Assembly: GCA_013290035.1 (NCBI GenBank) | Contig: JABCYT010000042.1 | Coordinates: 1-11,657 of the forward strand | DNA from: Alphaproteobacteria bacterium | GTDB lineage: Bacteria; Pseudomonadota; Alphaproteobacteria; Reyranellales; Reyranellaceae | DNA: 11,657 nucleotides | Direction of reading: 5' to 3' | Shown here: piece after piece, positions 6,681 through 11,657 of the stretch | Layout of the letters: every line of letters begins with the position of its first letter | Numbering within the stretch: position 1 is the first letter of the stretch | The notes under the pieces: generated by a model | What the model was told of the DNA's origin: nothing | The model's input: the letters and a program-made list of their open reading frames with translations, nothing else | Database searches by the model: none | Translations under genes and position numbers: made by a program

Positions 6681-7667
6681 ATGACTCGCACATTGTCACT
6701 GGCGCTGGCCGCGCTCCTGGCGGCAGCCGGCAGCGCCTCGGCGCAGGAGAAGTTCACCTTCGCGCTCAACTGGTTCGCGGTCGGCGACCATGCCGCCTAT
6801 TGGGTGGCGCTCGACAAGGGCTACTACAAGGCCAAGGGCCTCGACGTGACCCTGGAGAATTCCAAGGGCTCGGGCGATTCGATCGCCAAGGTCGACACCG
6901 GCCGCGCCGATGCGGGCCTGGCCGACGCCGCGGTGGTGATCGCTTCGGTCGGCCGCGGCACCACCATCAAGACGGTGGGCATGGTGTTCGACAAGACGCC
7001 GCTCAACATCTTCAGCCTCAAGAGCAATCCCCTGGCCAAGCCCAAGGACCTCGAGGGCAAGACGCTGGGCGCGCCGCCGGGCGACAGCCAGCGCCAGATG
7101 TTCCCGGCCTTCGCCAAGGTGAACGGCATCGATGCCGCGAAAGTCACCTGGGTCAATATCGAGCCGGCGGCCAAGATCGCCGCCGTCGCCGAGAAGCGCA
7201 TGGACGGCGTCGGCGACTACAACACCGGCCTGCCGCTCTACGAGAAGGCCGCCGGCAAGGGCAACGTGGTGATGATGCCGTGGGCCGATTTCGGCTTCGA
7301 CATGTACTCGATGTCGATCATCGCCAGCGCCAAGACCATGAAAGAGCGTCCGGCGGTGCTAAAAGCCTTCCTCGAGGCGTCGTACATGGGCTGGCGCGAC
7401 GTCATGGCCGACCCGAAGGCTGCCATGGAGATCCTCAAGAAGAGCGTGCCCGAGGTCGATGTCGAGGTGATGACGCCCAACATGATGATCGGGCTCGACC
7501 TGATGAAGACCGAACGCTACGCCAAGAACGGCATCGGCTGGATCGACCAGAAGAAGATGTGCGACTCGGTCGACCTGGTGAACACCTACATGGGCCTGCC
7601 CAAGAAGGTCGACTGCAAGGACGTCTACACGACCGACTTCTTCACCAAGGTCGAGATGCCGAAATAG
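6681..7667 (+). CDS. Periplasmic substrate-binding protein, NMT1/THI5-like
   Basis: A 328-residue exported protein. A Sec signal peptide covers residues 1-21 with cleavage after Ala-Ser-Ala. There is no lipobox, so the mature form is soluble in the periplasm. The first mature strand and helix, FTFALNWF-x-VGDHAAYWVALDKGYYKAKGLDV (25-56), are the hallmark of the NMT1/THI5-like family. This family includes binding proteins for pyrimidine thiamine precursors, riboflavin-like compounds, sulfonates and aromatic acids. KGSGDSIAKVDTGRADAGLADAA (62-84) is the usual ligand-site loop and helix, and DLEGKTLGAPPGDSQRQMFPAF starts the second lobe. The yeast-type Cys-rich motif of THI5 is absent, as in bacterial members. 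A purine-rich stretch ending in GGGAAAACATC precedes the ATG. The ligand is unknown. The enzymes across the divergent promoter suggest a carboxylated, sugar-like compound (inference). Confidence 0.92.
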   Translation: MTRTLSLALAALLAAAGSASAQEKFTFALNWFAVGDHAAYWVALDKGYYKAKGLDVTLENSKGSGDSIAKVDTGRADAGLADAAVVIASVGRGTTIKTVGMVFDKTPLNIFSLKSNPLAKPKDLEGKTLGAPPGDSQRQMFPAFAKVNGIDAAKVTWVNIEPAAKIAAVAEKRMDGVGDYNTGLPLYEKAAGKGNVVMMPWADFGFDMYSMSIIASAKTMKERPAVLKAFLEASYMGWRDVMADPKAAMEILKKSVPEVDVEVMTPNMMIGLDLMKTERYAKNGIGWIDQKKMCDSVDLVNTYMGLPKKVDCKDVYTTDFFTKVEMPK

Positions 7668-7680
7668 AACCGATCCCGGC

Positions 7681-8463
7681 GTGAACAAGGAACTGATCGG
7701 CCTCGATAGGGTCGGCATGACATACGAGGCGGCAAGCGGCCCGGTCGAGGCCCTCGCCGGCATTTCCCTCAGGGTCGGCGCCGGTGAATTCGTCTCGCTG
7801 GTGGGGCCGAGCGGCTGCGGCAAGTCCACCTTGCTGCGCATCGTGGCCGGACTCCGGCTGGCCACCGTCGGCTCCGTGACGGTCGCCGGCCGCGCCGTGC
7901 GCGCGCCCATTCCCGATATCGGCATGGTCTTCCAGGCGCCGGTCCTGCTGAAATGGCGTTCGATCCTGCAGAACGTGCTGCTGCCGGCGGAACTGGCCGG
8001 CCAGGACGCCGGCGCCCTGCAGGCGCGCGCCGAACAGCTTCTCGACATGGCGGGGCTGAAGGGCTTCGCCGACAAGCTGCCGCGCGAGCTGTCGGGCGGC
8101 ATGCAGCAGCGCGCGGCGCTCTGCCGCGCGCTGCTGCTCGATCCGCCGCTGCTGCTGATGGACGAGCCGTTCGGCGCCCTCGATGCGATGACCCGCGACG
8201 ACATGGCGCTCGAGCTCTTGCGCATCTGGGGCGAGCGCGACCTCGCCCGCGAAGCGCGCAAGACGGTGCTGTTCGTCACCCATTCGATCGCCGAGGCGGT
8301 GTTCCTGTCCGATCGCGTGGTGGTCATGTCGCCGCGCCCCGGCCGCATTGCGGCAGACCTTTTGATCGACCTGCCGCGTCCGCGGACGGTGGAACTGCGC
8401 GCTGCGGAGGCGTTCGGCCGGCTCAGCCTCGATATTTTCCGGGCGCTTAGCGGGCGATCATGA
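7681..8463 (+). CDS. ABC transporter ATP-binding protein (SsuB/TauB-like)
   Basis: A 260-residue cytoplasmic ATPase with every motif intact: Walker [10 protein letters not shown] (42-50), Q-loop Gln85 in VFQAP, signature LSGGMQQRA (137-145), Walker B LLLMDEP ending in Glu162 (157-163) with D-loop GALD (165-168), and the switch His201 in VTHS. It is closest in style to the SsuB/TauB/nitrate group that pairs with NMT1-type binding proteins. It starts with GTG 13 bp after the binding-protein stop. No strong ribosome site is visible, so translation is probably coupled to the upstream gene. A later ATG at 7717 would remove the first strand and is less likely. It completes the importer with the two preceding genes. 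No terminator follows it, so readthrough into gcdH is possible. Confidence 0.95.
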   Translation: MNKELIGLDRVGMTYEAASGPVEALAGISLRVGAGEFVSLVGPSGCGKSTLLRIVAGLRLATVGSVTVAGRAVRAPIPDIGMVFQAPVLLKWRSILQNVLLPAELAGQDAGALQARAEQLLDMAGLKGFADKLPRELSGGMQQRAALCRALLLDPPLLLMDEPFGALDAMTRDDMALELLRIWGERDLAREARKTVLFVTHSIAEAVFLSDRVVVMSPRPGRIAADLLIDLPRPRTVELRAAEAFGRLSLDIFRALSGRS

Positions 8464-8486
8464 TCTTCCGGACCGCGGGCGTCCAG

Positions 8487-8514
8487 TTGGCGCGGCCGGC
8501 AGCGCCTGATAAGA
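8487..8514 (+). promoter_or_regulatory. Weak candidate promoter for gcdH
   Basis: TTGGCG (8487-8492) and ATAAGA (8509-8514) are separated by 16 bp in the 77-bp gap between the ATPase stop and the gcdH start. The match is modest. If real, gcdH has its own promoter as well as possible readthrough from the transporter genes. Confidence 0.3.
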
Positions 8515-8530
8515 CGCGGCGGACAACGCC

Positions 8531-8536
8531 AGGAGA
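8531..8536 (+). promoter_or_regulatory. Ribosome binding site that decides the gcdH start
   Basis: AGGAGA lies 4 nt before the ATG at 8541. It shows that the open frame beginning at 8460 carries 27 extra non-coding codons at its front. Confidence 0.75.
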
Positions 8537-8540
8537 ATCC

Positions 8541-9773
8541 ATGTCCCTCGCCGCCACCCCGATCAAGAGCGCCGCCAAGGGCATCAGTGCCGATGCCAAG
8601 CCGTTCGACTGGGAGGATCCGTTCTTCCTCGACGAGCAGCTCAGCGAGGAGGAGATCGCGATCCGCGACGTCGCGCGCGACTACTGCCAGGACAAGCTGA
8701 TGACGCGCGTGCTGGAGGCCAACCGGCACGAGAAGTTCCACCGCGAGATCATGAACGAGATGGGCGCGCTCGGCCTGCTCGGTTCCACGCTGCCCGAGAA
8801 ATACGGCTGCGCCGCCGCCAACTACACGACCTACGGCCTGGTCGCGCGTGAGGTGGAGCGCGTCGATTCCGGCTACCGCTCGGCGATGAGCGTGCAGTCC
8901 TCGCTGGTCATGCATCCGATCTATGCCTACGGCAACGAGGAGCAGCGCCTGAAATACCTGCCCAAGCTCGCGACCGGCGAATGGGTCGGCTGCTTCGGCC
9001 TCACCGAGCCCGACCACGGCTCCGATCCGGGCGGCATGATGACCCGCGCCGTCACGGTGCCCGGCGGCTACAAGGTCTCGGGCTCCAAGATGTGGATCAC
9101 CAATTCGCCGATCGCCGACGTGCTGGTGATCTGGGCCAAGCTCGATGGCGGCGCGATCCGCGGCTTCATCCTGGAGCGCGGCATGAAGGGCCTGACGACG
9201 CCCAAGATCGAAGGCAAGTTCAGCCTGCGCGCCTCGGTGACCGGCGCCATCATGATGGACGAGGTCATGGTGCCGGCCGAAAACATGCTGCCCAACGTCT
9301 CGGGCCTGGGCGGTCCGTTCGGCTGCCTCAACAATGCACGCTACGGCATCGCCTGGGGCGCCATGGGCGCCGCCGAGTTCTGCTGGAAGCAGGCGCGCAA
9401 CTACACGCTCGACCGCAAGCAGTTCGGCCGACCGCTGGCCGCCAACCAGCTCATCCAGAAGAAGCTCGCCGACATGCAGACCGAGATCGCGCTCGGCCTG
9501 CAGGCCTGCCTGCGCGTCGGCCGCCTCAAGGACGCAGGCCACGCCCAGCCCGAGATGATCTCGCTGATCAAGCGCAACAACTGCGGCAAGGCGCTCGACA
9601 TCGCCCGCGTCGCCCGCGACATGCATGGCGGCAACGGCGTGTCGGACGAATACCACGTGATCCGCCACGTCATGAACCTCGAGGCGGTCAACACCTACGA
9701 GGGCACCCACGACGTGCACGCCCTGATCCTGGGCCGCGCCATGACCGGAATCCAGGCTTTTACCGGAGCGTAA
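8541..9773 (+). CDS. gcdH: Glutaryl-CoA dehydrogenase
   Basis: A 410-residue FAD enzyme of the acyl-CoA dehydrogenase family. It oxidatively decarboxylates glutaryl-CoA to crotonyl-CoA and CO2 and passes electrons to ETF, as a step in lysine, tryptophan and benzoate-type degradation. Recognition is firm. [20 protein letters not shown] (112-131) holds the Arg (Arg113) that binds the glutaryl carboxylate, and [15 protein letters not shown] (151-165) is the FAD/substrate loop. [18 protein letters not shown] and [17 protein letters not shown] (258-274) follow in order. The catalytic base is Glu387 in [16 protein letters not shown] (385-400). These segments are almost identical to mitochondrial and bacterial GCDH as I recall them, and the length is normal for the bacterial form. 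It starts 77 bp after the transporter ATPase and is followed after 4 bp by a TauE/SafE-type gene. A LysR gene or CoA-transferase, its frequent neighbours, is not adjacent. Confidence 0.97.
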   Translation: MSLAATPIKSAAKGISADAKPFDWEDPFFLDEQLSEEEIAIRDVARDYCQDKLMTRVLEANRHEKFHREIMNEMGALGLLGSTLPEKYGCAAANYTTYGLVAREVERVDSGYRSAMSVQSSLVMHPIYAYGNEEQRLKYLPKLATGEWVGCFGLTEPDHGSDPGGMMTRAVTVPGGYKVSGSKMWITNSPIADVLVIWAKLDGGAIRGFILERGMKGLTTPKIEGKFSLRASVTGAIMMDEVMVPAENMLPNVSGLGGPFGCLNNARYGIAWGAMGAAEFCWKQARNYTLDRKQFGRPLAANQLIQKKLADMQTEIALGLQACLRVGRLKDAGHAQPEMISLIKRNNCGKALDIARVARDMHGGNGVSDEYHVIRHVMNLEAVNTYEGTHDVHALILGRAMTGIQAFTGA

Positions 9774-9777
9774 AAGC

Positions 9778-10521
9778 GTGCCCCTGCCGCCGCTCGGCGA
9801 CATCGCGATCGTTGTCGCCGGTGCGCTGGTCGCCGGTTTCGTCAATGGTCTCAGCGGCACCGGCTACGCGCTGCTGGCGCTGGGTTTCTGGCTGCAGGCC
9901 ATGTCGCCCCTCACCGCGGCCCCCCTGGTGGCGCTCTGCTCCGTCGGCGGCCATGTGCAGTCCCTGCCCTCGATCTGGCGCGGCGTGCGCTGGTCCCGCC
10001 TTTGGCCCTTTCTCGCCGCGGGCGTCTTGGGCGTGCCGCTGGGCACGATGCTGCTCGAGCATGTGCGCGTGCAGCCGCTGAAGCTCGGCGTCGGGCTGCT
10101 GCTGATCTTCTACAGCAGCTGGATGGGATTGATGCGCCGCCCGCCGATCGTGACCGGCGGCGGCCGTGTCGCCGACGCGGCGGCAGGTTTCGCCGGCGGC
10201 GTCATGGGCGGCATGGCGAGCATCAGCGGCCCCGTACCGACGATCTGGGTGCAGCTGCGCGGCTGGAACAAGCACGAGCAGCGCGCCGTCAACCAGCCCT
10301 TCAACATGGCCGTGCTCGCCGCGGCCCTGGTGTCTTCTGCCATCGCGGGCTTCCTCGACCGCACATTTTTCATCTGGGCAGCGATCACCCTGCCTGCGAC
10401 CTTAGCCGGCGCACAGCTTGGCCTCAGGCTCTATGGCCGTATCGACGATGCTCAGTTCCGCAGGATCGTGCTGGCGCTGCTGGGATTGTCCGGAGTGACC
10501 CTGATCGCGTCGTCACTCTGA
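9778..10521 (+). CDS. TauE/SafE-family membrane protein (putative anion exporter)
   Basis: A 247-residue protein made mostly of hydrophobic segments, about eight, roughly at 7-30, 38-58, 74-94, 99-118, 135-155, 177-198, 202-222 and 228-246. The two internally related glycine-rich loops typical of the family are present: AGFVNGLSGTGYALLALGF near the N-terminus (19-37) and AAGFAGGVMGGMASISGPVP in the middle. Family members are linked to export of sulfite, sulfoacetate or other organic anions, but many have no known substrate, so a specific function should not be assumed. The GTG start lies 4 bp after the gcdH stop, with GGAG within the gcdH end, so the two genes are surely co-transcribed. It converges on the glutathione S-transferase-like gene, with a palindromic repeat between them. 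Confidence 0.88.
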   Translation: MPLPPLGDIAIVVAGALVAGFVNGLSGTGYALLALGFWLQAMSPLTAAPLVALCSVGGHVQSLPSIWRGVRWSRLWPFLAAGVLGVPLGTMLLEHVRVQPLKLGVGLLLIFYSSWMGLMRRPPIVTGGGRVADAAAGFAGGVMGGMASISGPVPTIWVQLRGWNKHEQRAVNQPFNMAVLAAALVSSAIAGFLDRTFFIWAAITLPATLAGAQLGLRLYGRIDDAQFRRIVLALLGLSGVTLIASSL

Positions 10522-10534
10522 TGAAGCTGGTTGC

Positions 10535-10575
10535 CACCCTTCGAGACGCGGTCCTGCGGACCGCTCCTCAGGGTG
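10535..10575. repeat. REP-like palindromic element
   Basis: A 41-bp imperfect palindrome. The outer arms CACCCT (10535-10540) and AGGGTG (10570-10575) pair, as do GAG (10543-10545) and CTC (10567-10569). The perfect inner arms GCGGTCC (10548-10554) and GGACCGC (10558-10564) surround a TGC loop. From memory its form (CCTTCGAGACG ... CTCCTCAGGGTGAGG) resembles short dispersed repeats common in alphaproteobacterial genomes. It lies between two convergent genes. Its right arm includes the last codons and the stop of the glutathione S-transferase-like gene. No T-run follows on either side, so it is not a standard intrinsic terminator, though it may protect or end both mRNAs. Confidence 0.6.
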
Positions 10576-11566
10576 AGGTCAAGTATGGAAGGCAGCCGCT
10601 TTCCTTGAGAATCGCCTCGAGACCGGCTGCATCCTTTGCCGTCGCGTATTTGCGGCGGACCTCGGCCAGCGAGCGGGCGTGGTACTTCTGCGGCTCCTGC
10701 GACCAGGACGCGCCACCCAAGGCCATCTCGAAGCTCTTGTCGCCCCGCTCGATGGCCGCCGCGTTGGCGGCGGTCCACGGCAGGAATAGTGCGGCGACCT
10801 CATCCTTAAGAAGCGGCATCAGGGTCGGCGCCAGCGCCGACCACGTCTCGAACGGGCCTTGCGAGCAGGGCGAGACCATGCGCTGCACCCATTCCATGAC
10901 CTTGGGCGACGACGCCCGCATGATCGCGCCAGGCGTTGGATCGGTGGCCGCTTCATAGAACTGGCCCCACAGGCCGAAATCGGCCATCGCCGGCCGGCCG
11001 CCCAACATGTACGGCCGCGTCTGCAGGTGAGCCTCGAGGAGCGCCAGCGCGCGCTTGAACGAGGCTTCGATCGTGGGCTGGGTCCGGTCGTTGGAGCCGA
11101 CGAAGCCCAGGCGGCCCATCATGCGCTCGGCGACGGCGGCGCGCGCCTGGGCCACCGCGAGCGTGCCCTGGGCGCCCATCATCTGCTGGGCGATGCGCTC
11201 GGCCGTCGACCAGGCGTCGGGCTGGTAACGCCAGCGATAGTGGAACATCCACTTGTTGCCCCACTCGTCGCCATACTCCTCGAGCAGCGCCGAAACGAAG
11301 GCGAGCGCCCGATCGTCGGGCACGACCGCAGGCTCCGGCTGGCTCGCCTCGAAGCGCTCGATGATGGGCGTGGAGTCCTGCAGGCCCTCGCCTTCCTGCG
11401 TCACCACCAGCGGCACCAGCGGCAGCTTGGCGTATTTCTGGAACTCCGCTTGCACGGCCGGCGAGCGCGGGATCCACTCGTGCGGCAGGCCCTTGTAGCG
11501 AAAGTAGGAACGCACCTTCACCGAATAGGGTGAGAGCTCCGAGCCGAAGATACGGTAGTTGCTCAC
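10568..11566 (-). CDS. Glutathione S-transferase-family protein with long C-terminal extension
   Basis: A 332-residue protein, about 100 residues longer than standard GSTs. The thioredoxin-like domain covers residues 1 to about 80, with SELSPYSVKVRSYFRYKG (9-26), where Ser12-Pro13-Tyr14 sits at the usual catalytic Ser/Cys position. The cis-proline is in LVPLV (Val51-Pro52), and DSTPI (64-68) is the motif that holds the gamma-glutamyl group of glutathione. A helical domain follows at about 90-230, with the N-capping region RPYMLGGRPAMADFGLWGQF. The C-terminal 100 residues (FLPWTAANAAAIERGDKSF, GGASWSQEP and a basic helix) look folded rather than random. The substrate is unknown. It starts with GTG, has no clear ribosome site, and lies 7 bp after the upstream CorA-like stop, so translation is probably coupled. 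The last residues (about Thr-Ser-Pro and the stop) are encoded by a REP-like repeat, so the natural C-terminus may have been altered. Confidence 0.87.
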   Translation of the reverse strand: MSNYRIFGSELSPYSVKVRSYFRYKGLPHEWIPRSPAVQAEFQKYAKLPLVPLVVTQEGEGLQDSTPIIERFEASQPEPAVVPDDRALAFVSALLEEYGDEWGNKWMFHYRWRYQPDAWSTAERIAQQMMGAQGTLAVAQARAAVAERMMGRLGFVGSNDRTQPTIEASFKRALALLEAHLQTRPYMLGGRPAMADFGLWGQFYEAATDPTPGAIMRASSPKVMEWVQRMVSPCSQGPFETWSALAPTLMPLLKDEVAALFLPWTAANAAAIERGDKSFEMALGGASWSQEPQKYHARSLAEVRRKYATAKDAAGLEAILKESGCLPYLTSP

Positions 11567-11573
11567 GGCGCCG

Positions 11574-11657
11574 TCAGATCCAGCGCTTGCGCTTCAGCCA
11601 GATCCACAGCCCGGCGACGACCACCACCACCAGGAACCAGAAGAAGGCGTAGCCGTA
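11574..11657 (-). CDS. C-terminal end of a probable CorA-family metal ion transporter (partial)
   Basis: Only the last 27 codons are inside the window. The gene continues beyond the right edge. They encode a tryptophan-bordered transmembrane helix (YGYAFFWFLVVVVVAGLWIW) followed by a basic tail LKRKRWI and TGA. CorA-type Mg2+/Co2+ channels end this way, with W-x-YGY before the second membrane helix and an (R/K)RKxWL tail in the cytoplasm. The match in order and charge is good, but the diagnostic GMN motif would lie outside the window. The stop is 7 bp before the GTG of the glutathione S-transferase-like gene, so the two genes share a transcript. Another membrane protein with a similar tail remains possible. 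Confidence 0.6.
   Translation of the reverse strand, partial: YGYAFFWFLVVVVVAGLWIWLKRKRWI

Noticed and set aside
6020..7684. A 554-codon plus-strand frame across the permease and binding-protein genes
   Set aside because: It is a different frame of two firmly identified genes, rich in Arg and Gly with no domain pattern, so it is a shadow.
8460..8540. N-terminal extension of gcdH
   Set aside because: AGGAGA directly precedes the ATG at 8541, and the family N-terminus begins shortly after it.
7359..9860. A very long open frame (833 codons) on the minus strand
   Set aside because: It lies opposite the ATPase gene, gcdH and part of their neighbours, all with unmistakable protein motifs. Its Arg/Ala/His-rich and low-complexity composition is that of a GC-rich antisense shadow.
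10535..10575. The palindrome as a bidirectional intrinsic terminator
   Set aside because: There is no T-run on either strand after the stem. It fits a REP-like repeat better, although it could still influence 3' ends.
1..11657. CRISPR array, tRNA or rRNA, insertion sequence, prophage or toxin-antitoxin genes
   Set aside because: Reading both strands gave no regularly spaced repeats, cloverleaf, transposase or integrase motifs, or flanking terminal repeats. The window is densely packed with metabolic and transport genes.

Overview
The window reads as chromosomal DNA of a high-GC alphaproteobacterium. Base composition and codon use are uniformly GC-rich, GTG starts are common, and the palindrome at 10535-10575 resembles dispersed repeats of that class. 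A Reyranella- or Rhizobiales-like host is a guess from general protein character, not a demonstrated identity. I see no tRNA, rRNA, CRISPR array, insertion sequence or phage gene.

Layout, left to right. (1) 125-436 (+) encodes a small secreted protein of unknown function, closed by a clear intrinsic terminator (478-520). (2) 525-5751 is a run of five leftward genes. In order of transcription they are a sugar-isomerase-type TIM barrel, an enolase-superfamily (mandelate racemase/muconate lactonizing type) enzyme, an extended SDR epimerase/dehydratase-like protein, a GNAT acetyltransferase and, after a 170-bp gap, a LysR-type regulator. The first four genes overlap by 4, 4 and 14 bp and must form one operon. 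(3) 5752-5873 is a divergent control region with candidate promoters in both directions. Between them lies a 13-bp inverted repeat that fits the LysR-box pattern T-N11-A. (4) 5874-8463 (+) encodes a complete ABC importer in the order permease, periplasmic NMT1/THI5-type binding protein, ATPase. (5) 8541-10521 (+) holds glutaryl-CoA dehydrogenase (gcdH, very well conserved) and, 4 bp later, a TauE/SafE-family membrane protein. (6) On the minus strand from the right edge comes the C-terminal end of a probable CorA-type metal transporter, followed after 7 bp by a long glutathione S-transferase-family protein. The stop codon of that protein lies in a REP-like palindrome.

How it fits together (inference): the leftward enzymes and the rightward importer look like two arms of one uptake-and-catabolism locus. 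The importer would bring in a small organic compound. The isomerase, the enolase-superfamily enzyme (dehydratase, racemase or cycloisomerase chemistry) and the SDR protein would process it, and the LysR protein would regulate it through the shared 122-bp promoter region. The substrate cannot be read from the sequence. The combination of an NMT1-type importer with sugar-acid-like enzymes is the best candidate here for an undescribed pathway. The gcdH/TauE pair may be a separate unit with its own weak promoter.
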